Shown here piece by piece: positions 48,668 through 58,200 of a stretch of 64,000 nucleotides of DNA. A program made the position numbers and the translations under genes. The DNA comes from Ardenticatenaceae bacterium. Lineage in GTDB: Bacteria > Chloroflexota > Anaerolineae > Promineifilales > Promineifilaceae. The notes beneath the pieces are model-generated. The model was not told the origin of the DNA, ran no database searches, and saw nothing but the letters and a program-made list of their open reading frames with translations. Within the stretch, counting starts at the first letter, position 1; the number at the start of each line of letters is the position of its first letter. Location of the stretch: NCBI GenBank assembly GCA_011525915.1, contig WYBM01000005.1, positions 1-64,000 of the forward strand, in the 5' to 3' direction.

Positions 48668-49244
48668 ATCTGATAAGGAAGAAAACCTGGAAGCCAGGGC
48701 GCAATTGTTTAAGGCTTTAGGCCATCCGATGCGCCTGCTCATTATGAACCTGGTGCTGACAAAAGCGCGGCACGGCGAGGAGCTGGCGGCTATTTTGCAT
48801 TTAAACCCGGCCACGGTCTCTCATCATCTCACAAAGCTGGCAGAAGCGGGCCTGCTAGAGGCCCGTAAAGATCAATATTATCAAACCTACTCCCTGGCTC
48901 AGAATGTCCTGCAACGCACGTTGGATGAGGTCATTCGGCTGCCGCAGCCAGATTTACGGGCGCAGGTGACGCCCGATGCGTATCGGGAAAAGGTGCTGCG
49001 CATCTTTTTTAAACGCGGCCGCCTTAAACAAATCCCTTCCCAGCACAAAAAACAACGCATTATCCTGGAATATATCGCCCAAGAATTTGAGCCGGATCGT
49101 GACTACGAAGAGCAGGAGGTTAATCGTATTCTGGTTGAATTTAATGACGATGTGGCCTGGCTGCGGCGCTCCCTGGTTGAACACAAAATCATGCGGCGTG
49201 AGCATGGCATCTATCGGTTAAACCCGGCATCCGAAGAAGTGTAG
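48648..49244 (+). CDS. ArsR-family regulator with DUF2087
   Basis: The 198-residue product has an ArsR winged helix (about 12-85: ARAQLFKALGHPMRLLIMNL, LHLNPATVSHHLTKLAEAGL) and a C-terminal DUF2087 domain (DYEEQEVNRILVEFNDDVAW, LRRSLVEHKIMRREHGIYRL). The ELCVC metal site of ArsR/SmtB sensors is absent, so another signal such as redox state or an organic ligand is likely. It begins within the upstream gene; ATG 48654 is an alternative start. It probably represses its own promoter and perhaps the downstream operon. Confidence 0.82.
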   Translation: MKMQTIKSDKEENLEARAQLFKALGHPMRLLIMNLVLTKARHGEELAAILHLNPATVSHHLTKLAEAGLLEARKDQYYQTYSLAQNVLQRTLDEVIRLPQPDLRAQVTPDAYREKVLRIFFKRGRLKQIPSQHKKQRIILEYIAQEFEPDRDYEEQEVNRILVEFNDDVAWLRRSLVEHKIMRREHGIYRLNPASEEV

Positions 49245-49249
49245 TCTCA

Positions 49250-49298
49250 GGTGTCTGTCGCTTTGAGGGAGTGACACTTTGGGGAAGTGACAGGCACC
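49250..49298. repeat. REP-like inverted repeat
   Basis: GGTGTCTGTC at 49250-49259 and GACAGGCACC at 49289-49298 are inverted with one mismatch, with a second AGTGACACTTTGGGGAAGTG element inside. It follows the ArsR stop and may be a terminator or a dispersed repeat. Confidence 0.45.
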
Positions 49299-49312
49299 GC
49301 CAAATGTTTGGT

Positions 49313-49324
49313 TTCGTAAGATTC
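49313..49324 (+). promoter_or_regulatory. 12-mer shared with ArsR promoter region
   Basis: TTCGTAAGATTC occurs here, upstream of the TVP38 gene, and at 48310-48321, upstream of the ArsR promoter. An identical 12-mer before two linked units suggests a shared regulator site. Confidence 0.45.
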
Positions 49325-49401
49325 CACACAGTCACCACCTCTATGCGGTGACTATACTTCCCCTTTGCACAATACAGGACACCTGCATGGAGAAACCACA
49401 T

Positions 49402-50118
49402 ATGAATTCAGAAACAGCACGGCCGTTGCCCACAACCCGCTTGCGCCAACACGGTGCTAAACTGGCCGCCCTGCTCTTTTGGTTGGTTGTCGTCGGCAGC
49501 TACTACGGGTATGCTCGTCAAAATAACCTGACATTGGCTGACAGCGTGCAGCGCATGGCTGGCTTGTTGATAAACAGCCTGTATGGCCCGTTGTTTTACA
49601 TGGTGCTTTATGCGCTGCGCCCCTTGCTGTTTTTCCCGGCCACTGTGCTCACCCTGTTGGGTGGGTTTTTGTTTGGCCCCGTGGGCATCCTCTACACCGT
49701 GGTCGGCAGCAACGCCTCAGCCATGGTGGCTTACAGTGTGGGCCGTTACTTCGGCCGGGGTGTCTTGGACAATGAGGCCAATGCCGGTGTCATTCAACGC
49801 TACACCCAGCGCCTGCGCCAAAACAGTTTTGAGACCGTGCTGATTATGCGGCTTATCTTCCTGCCCTATGACCTGGTGAACTACACCGCCGGCTTTTTGA
49901 AGATCAACTGGAAAGCGTTTCTGACGGCCACAGCCATTGGCTCCATTCCTGGTACCATTTCGTTTGTGCTGTTTGGCGCTTCTTTTGGCACGCTGGATGC
50001 GCTGTTAGCCGGTGAGGTTAAGCTGAACCCGGTGACCCTGGTGTCTTCCATTCTCCTGATCGGCATAAGTATTATTGTGTCTCGCGTGATCAAAAAACGC
50101 GAAGCCCATGAGGCGTAA
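49402..50118 (+). CDS. TVP38/TMEM64 (DedA-like) membrane protein
   Basis: The 238-residue product has an N-terminal membrane helix and the VTT/DedA-like core: YALRPLLFFPATVLTLLGGF, FGPVGILYTVVGSNASAMVA, YSVGRYFGRG, then MRLIFLPYDLVNYTAGFLKI and IPGTISFVLFGASFG. Such proteins move or scramble lipids in the membrane. TVP38-type genes are often paired with a MerA-like flavoprotein, as here (2 bases away). An upstream start at 49387 is possible. Confidence 0.85.
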   Translation: MNSETARPLPTTRLRQHGAKLAALLFWLVVVGSYYGYARQNNLTLADSVQRMAGLLINSLYGPLFYMVLYALRPLLFFPATVLTLLGGFLFGPVGILYTVVGSNASAMVAYSVGRYFGRGVLDNEANAGVIQRYTQRLRQNSFETVLIMRLIFLPYDLVNYTAGFLKINWKAFLTATAIGSIPGTISFVLFGASFGTLDALLAGEVKLNPVTLVSSILLIGISIIVSRVIKKREAHEA

Positions 50119-50120
50119 AC

Positions 50121-51641
50121 ATGGTAACAGCGATTAAAATTCTCCCTTTTGACGAACACAACCAAACCCTGGTGCAAAATGCCCATCCGCCGGACTGGCA
50201 AAACCCCACCCCAGACGGCCGTTACAACCTCCTTGTCATCGGGGGTGGCTCGGCCGGCTTGGTGGCCGCCGTGGGGGCGGCGGGCCTGGGGGCCAGGGTA
50301 GCCCTGGTAGAAAAACATTTGCTGGGCGGCGACTGCCTCAACGCCGGCTGTGTACCTTCCAAAACACTCATCCGCTCGGCCAAAGCTGTGGGTGACATCC
50401 GGCGGGCGATGGCTGGTGATTTAGGGGTGCATCTTAACGGGGAGGTGGCGGTTGATTTTACGGCCGTCATGCACAGGGTCCGCCAGGTGCGGGCAGACAT
50501 CAGCCATCATGATTCGGCGCATCGTTTTAAGGATTTGGGTATTGATGTTTACCTGGGTGCCGGGCAGTTTACCGGGCCGAACACCTTTGCCGTAGACGGC
50601 CGTACCCTCGAATTTAGCAAAGCCGTGATTGCCACCGGCGCCAGCCCGGCCCATATCCCCATTCCCGGTCTGGCCGAAACCGGCTATATCACCAATGTTA
50701 CCCTCTTTGAACTGACCAGGCAGCCCGCCCGGTTGGCCGTCATCGGGGCCGGGCCCATTGGCGCCGAGATGGCTCAGGCCTTCGCCCGTTTGGGTACAGA
50801 GGTACATCTGTTTGACATTCTACCAACGATGTGTGGCCTGCGTGATCCGGATGGGCTGGAAATCATGACCAAAACCTTTACCCATGAAGGGGTTCAGCTT
50901 TTCCTGGAGAGCCAAATCCAACAAGTGGCCCCAGTTAGCGGCGGAAAACAAATCACGTTTATGTATCAGAACCAAACCAAAACGATGGTGGTCGATGAGA
51001 TTTTGTTAGCGGCCGGCCGCCGCCCCAATATCGAGGGGTTAAACCTGGCAGCAGCCGCGGTAGAATACACGGATAAAGGTCTGGTCGTGAATGATCGGCT
51101 ACAAACCACCAACAAAGATATCTATGGCGCCGGCGATGTGGCCCTTTCAGCCCAGTTTACACATACGGCCGACGCCGCGGCCCGCATTGTGCTGCAAAAC
51201 GCCTTGTTCATGGGGCGCAAAAAGGTCAGCGACCTTATCATTCCCTGGGTGGTCTATACAGACCCAGAAATTGCCCATGTGGGTTTGTTTGCGGACGAGG
51301 CAGAGGCACAGGGCACGGCCGTGGATACCTTCACCGTGCATATCCAAGACACAGACCGGGGGCGTACGGACGCTGAAGAAGGGTTTGTCAAAATCTATGT
51401 CAAACGGGGCAGCGATAAAATGATAGGGGCCACCATCATCGCTCGCCACGCGGGGGAGATGATCAGCGAAATCACCACCGCTATGATGGCCGGGGCCGGC
51501 CTGCGCACCCTGTCCCAAACCATTCACCCCTACCCTACCCAGGCGGAAGCCATCAAAAAGGCCGCTGACGCCTGGAACCGCACCCGCCTGACGCCCACGG
51601 TGGCCTGGTTATTTGAGAAATGGCTGCGCTGGCGAAGGTAA
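50121..51641 (+). CDS. MerA-like FAD disulphide oxidoreductase
   Basis: The 506-residue enzyme belongs to the pyridine nucleotide-disulphide oxidoreductase class I family. It has an FAD-binding GGGSAGLVAA motif, the redox-active pair in GGDCLNAGCVPSK, an NAD(P)H site GAGPIGAEMAQAF, IYGAGDVA, and a C-terminal dimer domain with the active-site HPYPTQAEA. There is no N-terminal heavy-metal domain and no C-terminal vicinal Cys pair, so mercury reduction is unlikely. Together with the TVP38 neighbour it may reduce a membrane thiol or quinone. Confidence 0.88.
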   Translation: MVTAIKILPFDEHNQTLVQNAHPPDWQNPTPDGRYNLLVIGGGSAGLVAAVGAAGLGARVALVEKHLLGGDCLNAGCVPSKTLIRSAKAVGDIRRAMAGDLGVHLNGEVAVDFTAVMHRVRQVRADISHHDSAHRFKDLGIDVYLGAGQFTGPNTFAVDGRTLEFSKAVIATGASPAHIPIPGLAETGYITNVTLFELTRQPARLAVIGAGPIGAEMAQAFARLGTEVHLFDILPTMCGLRDPDGLEIMTKTFTHEGVQLFLESQIQQVAPVSGGKQITFMYQNQTKTMVVDEILLAAGRRPNIEGLNLAAAAVEYTDKGLVVNDRLQTTNKDIYGAGDVALSAQFTHTADAAARIVLQNALFMGRKKVSDLIIPWVVYTDPEIAHVGLFADEAEAQGTAVDTFTVHIQDTDRGRTDAEEGFVKIYVKRGSDKMIGATIIARHAGEMISEITTAMMAGAGLRTLSQTIHPYPTQAEAIKKAADAWNRTRLTPTVAWLFEKWLRWRR

Positions 51642-51708
51642 GATAAACCGCACAAAGTTTTCGCAAAACAGGGCCGCCAGGTGATAGTCACCTACCCAAT
51701 GAGAACCT

Positions 51709-53406
51709 ATGAATGATCACTTTGATATTGCCATTATTGGCTCTGGGATGGCCGGGTCGGCCCTGGCGGCCATCCTGGCCCGGCATGGACAGCGTGTGGT
51801 GGTGTTTGAGGCCAAATCACACCCACGTTTTGCCATTGGTGAATCGCTCATCCTGGAAACCTCAGAGATGATGCGGGCGCTGGCCCACTTTTATGATGTG
51901 CCGGAACTGGCCTACTTTAGCACCGAAAACTTTTTGCCCTTTGCGGGCACGACCCACGGTGTAAAACGGCATTTTGGCTTTCTCCATCACCAGGCCGGCC
52001 GGCCACATGATCCCCAGCATACGCTGCAAGCGGTCATTCCCCAAGAGCCCCATGGTCATGAACTGCACCTATACCGGCAGGATACAGATTACTTCATGAT
52101 GACCACGGCCGTCGCTTACGGCGCCACTGTCTACCAAAATACGGCCGTGCAAGATATAAACCTTCATGATGATCACGTGACCATCATCCCCACATCTGGG
52201 CAGGCAATTACCGCCAATTACGTGGTAGATGCCGGTGGTTTTCGTTCTATTCTGGCCCAAAAATTTGACGTGCGTGACTTCAATTTACAGACCCATTCAC
52301 GGGGTATGTTTACCCACATGGTTAACGTGCCCTGCTATCACCAAACCAGCGGCTCGCAGGCCAGCTATGGGCTGCCCTTTCGCATGTCTGAAGGCACCCT
52401 GCACCATCTGTTTGCTGGCGGCTGGCTGTGGGTGATTCCTTTTGATAACCATGCCGCTTCTACCAATCCATTATGCAGTGTGGGGCTGCTGCTGGACCCA
52501 CGCCAGCACCCGCCACAGGATGACTTAACCCCGGAAGAAGAGTTTTTCTCTTTTATCCAACAATTTCCCAGCATGGCCGCCCAATTCGCCGACGCCCACG
52601 CTGTGCGCGATTGGGTACGCGCCGGGCGGCTGCAATACGCTTCTAAACAAATAGTGGGGGATCGTTGGGCCTTGTTGGGGCACGCAGCCGGGTTCATAGA
52701 CCCGCTGTATTCAAAGGGGTTGTATAGTTCATTAACGGCCGTCTTCCTGCTGGCTCATTTACTCCTCAAAGCCAAAGAAACGGGTGACTACTCGGCTGCG
52801 GCTTTTGCCGACCTGGAAACCGTCACCCATCACTTTGTTTGCGCCGCCGACCGGCTGGTGGCTAACAGCTACCGCGCCTTTCAAAACCATAAGTTATGGT
52901 CGGTGTATGCCGTGATGTGGCTGTTAGGTGCCTACACAGAGTTGGTAAAGCTGAACATGATGCGGGCGCAGACACCGGATGACCGGCAGGCCTATTATGA
53001 TCAATTGGTGAGGCTAAAACTGGTGGGCGGCGGTTTTGCCGAATTTGACACGGTGGCCGGCCGTATAGACCAGATCATGGAAACAGTAGATGTGGCCGAT
53101 GACACGGCCGTGGCCGCGGCCGTAACGGACATCAACCAGATTTTCCGCGCCCTTGATTGGATCGCCGACCCATTTATCGCCCTGCTAGACGGCAAAACGC
53201 ATCTGCCCCGGAATAAAATTCGGCTGAGCCTGCTGAAGCCAGGCGCAGGGTTTATGGGCAAAGGGGCCTACAAGGAGCATTTTTTTGGCCGGCTGACCAT
53301 GCGTGACTTGCTGGTGTACGGCATCAGGGAAAAGGTGCGTTATGCCCGGCCAACCCTGACGCGCCAGCACAAGGCCCTCTATAAAAAACGCGTGGAAATG
53401 AAGTGA
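51709..53406 (+). CDS. Flavin-dependent halogenase-like monooxygenase
   Basis: The 565-residue protein has an N-terminal Rossmann motif GSGMAGSALAAILARHG, a family-typical FAIGESLILETSEMM loop (a GES motif) and LLGHAAGFIDPLYSKGL for FAD binding. GGWLWVIPF matches the W-x-W-x-I-P halogenase motif that excludes classical monooxygenation. A 190-residue helical C-terminus is unlike tryptophan halogenases. Substrate unknown; a lipid or carrier-bound aromatic is plausible in this cluster. Geranylgeranyl-reductase-like activity is an alternative. Confidence 0.75.
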   Translation: MNDHFDIAIIGSGMAGSALAAILARHGQRVVVFEAKSHPRFAIGESLILETSEMMRALAHFYDVPELAYFSTENFLPFAGTTHGVKRHFGFLHHQAGRPHDPQHTLQAVIPQEPHGHELHLYRQDTDYFMMTTAVAYGATVYQNTAVQDINLHDDHVTIIPTSGQAITANYVVDAGGFRSILAQKFDVRDFNLQTHSRGMFTHMVNVPCYHQTSGSQASYGLPFRMSEGTLHHLFAGGWLWVIPFDNHAASTNPLCSVGLLLDPRQHPPQDDLTPEEEFFSFIQQFPSMAAQFADAHAVRDWVRAGRLQYASKQIVGDRWALLGHAAGFIDPLYSKGLYSSLTAVFLLAHLLLKAKETGDYSAAAFADLETVTHHFVCAADRLVANSYRAFQNHKLWSVYAVMWLLGAYTELVKLNMMRAQTPDDRQAYYDQLVRLKLVGGGFAEFDTVAGRIDQIMETVDVADDTAVAAAVTDINQIFRALDWIADPFIALLDGKTHLPRNKIRLSLLKPGAGFMGKGAYKEHFFGRLTMRDLLVYGIREKVRYARPTLTRQHKALYKKRVEMK

Positions 53407-53410
53407 TTTT

Positions 53411-54013
53411 ATGCAAACGTATTCGCACTTTTTGATAACGGCCGTTGTCAGCAATCAACTGCATCAGAAAAAACAGGGGCACCCCGGCCAGGCATTTCTG
53501 TGCGGGGCAGCATTACCTGATGTGCCCTTGGGCCTGCTCAGCCTGGGTTATCTGCTTGACCGCCGCCTGGTGCGCCGCCACCTGCCAGACAAAACGCGGT
53601 GCAGTCCCACCTACAACGACCTGTACTTCAACAATCCCTGGTGGATTGCGGCCCATAACCTCTTGCACGCACCGCTGCCCGTTTTTATGCTTGGGCTGTT
53701 GGGCTGCTTGTTTCGCCGTCAACGCTGGGGGCAGCCGCTGCTTTGGTTTGCCGTGGGGTGCGGCCTGCATACGGCCGTAGACATTTTCACACACGCCGAT
53801 GACGGCCCGGTGCTGCTCTTCCCACTGGAATGGAAGTTTCGGTTTCCGTCACCCATCAGCTATTGGGACCCCCAACACGGTGGGCGTACCTTTCGCATTC
53901 TGGAGCATTTGCTGGACCTACTCCTGGTCGGATACCTCCTCTGGCAGCGCCGGGCGGCCGCAGGTCAGGCGGCCAAAAGGCCAGGGGGCAAGTGGGGGTT
54001 AGATAATGTTTGA
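53411..54013 (+). CDS. YdjM-like membrane metal-dependent hydrolase
   Basis: The 200-residue product begins TYSHFLITAV and contains GAALPDVPLG, HNLLHAPLPVFMLGL and GLHTAVDIFTHADDGP, the His/Asp motifs of the DUF457/YdjM-like family in membrane helices. Those residues could hold a metal; the substrate is unknown, perhaps a lipid phosphate. It overlaps the CDP-alcohol phosphatidyltransferase gene by 8 bases, so the two are coupled. Confidence 0.75.
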   Translation: MQTYSHFLITAVVSNQLHQKKQGHPGQAFLCGAALPDVPLGLLSLGYLLDRRLVRRHLPDKTRCSPTYNDLYFNNPWWIAAHNLLHAPLPVFMLGLLGCLFRRQRWGQPLLWFAVGCGLHTAVDIFTHADDGPVLLFPLEWKFRFPSPISYWDPQHGGRTFRILEHLLDLLLVGYLLWQRRAAAGQAAKRPGGKWGLDNV

Positions 54014-54608
54014 TGAACGCCTGCGCCGGGCAAAAGACAGCATTTTTCATCCGGCAGCCCGGCCGTTACGTACCCTGCCCCCCTGGTTGTTTTCTGTTAT
54101 GGGGTTGGTGGTAGGGGCAGCTGCGGCCGTGGCCTTGTGGCAGCAGGCGTACCGTCTGGGGTTTGTCCTCTGGTTCCTGAACCGAGTGTTTGATGGCCTG
54201 GACGGGGCGGTGGCCCGGATGCGCCAGGAGCAAAGCGACTTCGGTGGTTACCTGGATATTGTCATCGATTTTGTGATTTACGCCATTATTCCGGTGGGGC
54301 TGGTGTTGGGACGGCCGTCTACGGCCGTTACCTTCAGCCTCATCTTCCTGCTGAGCACCTATTACGTCAATGCCGCTTCGTGGATGTACCTGGCGGCCAT
54401 CCTGGAAAAACGCCACCTGAGCCACGGCGACCGGTTGACCACCATCACCATGCCGGCGGGCATCATTGGCGGCACCGAAACGATCCTTTTTTATACGCTG
54501 TTTATCTTTTTCCCGGCCTATCTTGCCTGGCTGTTCAGCCTGATGGGGCTGCTGATCATCATCACCATCATGCAGCGGCTGCTATGGGCCAGACAGCATC
54601 TATCCTGA
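54006..54608 (+). CDS. CDP-alcohol phosphatidyltransferase
   Basis: The 200-residue membrane enzyme carries the family motif D-G-x2-A-R-x8-G-x3-D-x3-D, visible as FDGLDGAVARMRQEQ then GGYLDIVIDF. About six hydrophobic helices follow. It moves a phosphoalcohol from a CDP-activated donor to an acceptor lipid or polyol in phospholipid synthesis. Specificity cannot be read from sequence. It sits between a YdjM-like membrane protein and the peroxiredoxin-like gene. Confidence 0.87.
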   Translation: MFDERLRRAKDSIFHPAARPLRTLPPWLFSVMGLVVGAAAAVALWQQAYRLGFVLWFLNRVFDGLDGAVARMRQEQSDFGGYLDIVIDFVIYAIIPVGLVLGRPSTAVTFSLIFLLSTYYVNAASWMYLAAILEKRHLSHGDRLTTITMPAGIIGGTETILFYTLFIFFPAYLAWLFSLMGLLIIITIMQRLLWARQHLS

Positions 54609-54642
54609 CACACATTGCTATGTACACCCAGGGGTCCTGATA

Positions 54643-55191
54643 ATGTCTCCATTGCGCCCCGGCCAACCGGCGCCGGATACAACACTTTTAACCTTAGACG
54701 GCCGTGCTGTTTCGCTCGCTTCGTACTGGAGCCACCAGCGTCACCTGCTGCTTATCTTTCTGCGCCACCTGGCCTGACTGCCCTGTCGTGACCATGTGGC
54801 CCAGGTTGTGGCCCATCACGCCCAGATTCAAGCCGCCAATGCCCATGTGGTGACGGTATCTTTTGACATGTCTTATTGGGCCCAGGCCTGGCTGCAAGAA
54901 ACCCGCTCTCCGTTCCCTTTCCTGGTTGACACCGGGCGCGCAGCCTACCAGGCTTATGGCCTGGAATCTTCACGCCTCCGTTCCTGGAGCCCGGCCAATG
55001 TATGGTATTACACCAAAGCCCTGCTTCGGGGGCGGGAAACCTTTGGCAAACGGGGTGATCCACACCAGTTGGGCGGCGACTTTATCATAGACCATCAGGG
55101 CATCATTCGGCTGGCGCACCCCAGCCGTGACCCCACTGACCACCCGGCACTTGAGGAAATAGTAACAATCTTACAGACTTTAAACCCATAA
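54643..55191 (+). CDS. Peroxiredoxin-like protein, probable selenoprotein
   Basis: The 182-codon frame is thioredoxin-fold (PRXL2/AhpC-TSA type): LRPGQPAPDTTLLTLDGR, HLLLIFLRHLA, SPFPFLVDTGRAAYQAYGLE, then GGDFIIDHQGIIRLAHPS. Codon 45 is TGA (54775-54777), exactly where the first Cys of the family's Cys-x-x-Cys belongs; Cys48 is kept (x-L-P-C-R-D-H). Reading UGA as selenocysteine gives an intact U-x-x-C enzyme. A stem-loop 3' of the UGA may be a bacterial SECIS. It probably reduces peroxides or disulphides. If not selenocysteine, it is a nonsense mutant, but the rest is undamaged. Confidence 0.75.
54787..54825 (+). promoter_or_regulatory. Candidate bacterial SECIS stem-loop
   Basis: After the TGA, an outer stem CGTGA (54789-54793) / TCACG (about 54818-54822) encloses GGCC-CAGGTTGT-GGCC, whose 8-base apical loop contains GGU. 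The loop G lies roughly 24-27 bases from the UGA, within the window known for bacterial SECIS elements. Folded by eye only. Confidence 0.45.
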
Positions 55192-55200
55192 CGTCCGCAG

Positions 55201-55228
55201 CGGCAGGGGGCAGCACAACCCCCTGCCG
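55201..55228. terminator. Hairpin between converging genes
   Basis: CGGCAGGGGG at 55201-55210 pairs with CCCCCTGCCG at 55219-55228. It lies between the peroxiredoxin-like gene and the oppositely oriented macroglobulin gene. No long T-run. Confidence 0.5.
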
Positions 55229-55258
55229 TTGTTATGGGGTATAGGCAGCCTGAAAAAG

Positions 55259-58200
55259 CTACTCTGTAATGGTAAACAAGAAGCCATTGGCACGGCCGTT
55301 AACTTCAGGGAAGTACGCCTGCCGGGCAAACGTAGGCATCACCTGGTAAACACCAGGGATGATCGTATCCAGGAAGTAGGTGTATTGGTATGTGCCGGCC
55401 GGCAGTTGATTGGCCAGAAAGACTACCTTTTCGTCCCGATATTCAACACTGTTAAACACCCACCAACCCCACAGGCCCGGTCTGTAATCAAAGGGTATCA
55501 CCCCGTCACCGCCACCTTCTGATGGTGTGGTATCCAGGTTGGGGTCCACCGCTTCTGCACCTGCCGGAAGGGGGTCTTCAATCACGGTATACAGCAGATC
55601 ATTTTCGGTCTGAATGGTCACCACGACCCGCACCTGCTGCCCGGCCGCGATCTGGCTGATGGGGGTGCATGTTGCCGTTTCCGGGTCACAGGCGGCGTCA
55701 TAGTAAACACGTTCCACGTGAATACCGCGGTTAAGCGCCGCTACCTGGCTGGCATCCACGGCCGTGTTCAGGTGCAAGGTATAGTAAAGACGCCCGTCGC
55801 CCCCACTGCGCCGGAATTCGAAGTAGTTGGGATCACGGCTGAACAGGCCGGGCACGGGCACACTCACATGACGGCTCTCGGCAATGGTATCACGGCTGAA
55901 AGCACCATCGGCCACCGGCTGTAAATTCACCTGCAAGCCATAATCATAGCTGGCGTCCAGTTCGCCGGTGGCCACCAACCACGCCGTCAGGCCAAAGATG
56001 CTCCACGCTGATTCATGCAAGGTGGGCCATACGCTGGCTGTGCGCGCTGCCATCAGCCAGCGCACGGCAGCCGGCGCCAGAGCATGATCTGGCTGCCACA
56101 ACGACAGCGCATGAACCACCATAGCCGTACCCCGCACGTTGCTGTTGAGGTTAAAGGTGTCGGGTTCGGCGTCTTCCCAATGGGTGCCTGTGGCCGAAAC
56201 CACAGCGCTGCCGGCCAGATCAGCCATCAGCGCTTCCGCGTTGGCCGCATTCCCACTGTTGGTGACATGGTAGGCCATGAGCATCAGCGCTTTGGCATAA
56301 GGATCAAGCAGACCACGAGCCTCGGTGAAGAGCATGTCTAGCTCACCATGAACGTCCACCCCCAGTTCCGCCAGGACGTAAAGGAAAAACGCCTGCCGGT
56401 TGGCATCACCGGCCGTACGGAAATTGGCCGGGCGGCCCAGTTGGGCCACCAGGTAGCTGCCCGCTTTTTCCAGCAGCGCTTCGTCTACCGTGTGCCCAAT
56501 CTGGCGCGCTTTGGCCAGACCCAGCAAGGCATAGGCCGTGATCCAGGGGTCAGACTCAGCTGTGGCACACCAACCCCAGCCGCCATCACGCTTCGCCAAT
56601 CCGGTCAGCTGCGCAATGCTCATGGTGATGACGTCGTCTGTTTCCTGGCTGTAGGCCGAAGTCATCGCCGGCACGTCCAACTCGTTGATCAGCGTCGCCG
56701 CAGCCACGTTTGGCAGCAGCCGATCAGCCACATCACCGGCACATACGGGCTCGTAGCTTAGATTGTTTTGCAGGTCAATGCTGTCTAGCAGAGCCGCCGC
56801 CAGCGACGGACTGAGCAAAACGGCCGCATCTCCCTGATCCATGTCTACCCCTGGCGGCAGCAAAATGGCTTCCACCCGCCGCCCGGCTCCGCTCAGTTCA
56901 CCGGCCGTACCTACCACATCCTTGGCGTTGTACCGGTAAACCGGAATCAGCTGATCTGGGCCCACACCAAAGGTGGGTTTGGTGGCGTCGCTGTAGCCTC
57001 CACCATTAACGCTGAAGGTAAAGTCAGCAAAGGCCTGGCCGTTTGTGAATTGGGCTTCGTTCACGGCCGTGTCCCAACGGACCAACAGCTGCCCATGGGC
57101 AGGCACGTCAACCGTTTGCGCCAGCGGGCTGTTTATGGTGACACCGGCGGCGGCCAGGCTCACCGTGGCCTGGATCACATCATCGGTATTATTATTGATG
57201 ACTGCCCCGATTTGCAGTGTATCACCCACCGTCAGGAAACGCGGCGTGACAGGGCGAATGAGCAGGGGCAGGGTGGTGACGATGTCCACCGTGCTCTGGC
57301 CCACCAGCGCAGCGGCGGTATTGGCCTTGCTGCTCAGTCGCCAGGTTGTCAGGTTGTCAGGCAAAGGGATTTCTATGGTGGCCTGACCAGCGGCGTCTGT
57401 GACCACGTTTGCCTGCCAATAGGCCGTATCACGAAAGTCACGGCGCACGTTATCTTCCTCGTCACCAGAAGCACGAGCCAGGGCCACTTCGAAGGTGGCG
57501 TCACCGCCACCACCACCCAGCCCGCCGCCCTGGACCGGTATTTCCAGGGCCAACCCTTCACCAGAGATAAAGAGGCCACCACCCACCTGGCTGCGGTATG
57601 GCTGGCGGGCGTAAAACGCTTCGCCAATGGGTTGGGCATTGTCTGGTTTCAGGGTGAGCACGGCCAGGTCTACCAACGCCAGAGAGAGGTCTGCGGCGAT
57701 GGGGCTGCCGGTGTAGTCGGTGGTACGAATGTCAAACACGGCCGTGTCTCGCGGCCCCAGCACCGTTTCTTGCGGCGTCAGTTCAATGTTTACACTGAAG
57801 ATGTCTGGGTTAACCACCAGTTCGGTCATACCCAGGCGTACTTCGGCATAGGGGTTGTCAGGGTTGTTGCGGTTAACGGGTTTTACGGCCGTGACGGTCA
57901 CAAATAGATTGGGCGCGTGAATGTCATCGATGGGAATGGCGATGATGTCACTGTTGGCCGCCAGGGTTACCAGCCGCTGGCCAATGAGGCTGCCCCGTTC
58001 CAGCGTTACCCACGCCTGCACCGGCACATCAAACGGATTTTGCACCAGCACCCGCGCCGTGTCACCAACCACATACGTCGGCTTGTCCGGTATCAGGTCC
58101 ATGCTTTTATCATAAGGATCGGTTTGCCAGGCGATACGGCCGTCATCGGTAGCCCAAATGTTGGTGCTGCTGAGGTTGATCCGGCCTGTGTCATCGGTGA

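Noticed and set aside
50121..51641. True mercuric reductase (merA)
   Set aside because: No N-terminal heavy-metal domain, no C-terminal Cys pair and no mer neighbours.
54643..55191. Peroxiredoxin-like gene as a simple pseudogene
   Set aside because: The only lesion is TGA precisely at the catalytic Cys position, and the remainder is intact; selenocysteine is the better first hypothesis, though nonsense mutation is not excluded.
57050..57907. 285-codon plus-strand frame within the macroglobulin gene
   Set aside because: Mirror of a real coding strand, with Gly/Arg/His-rich low-quality sequence and no supporting signals.
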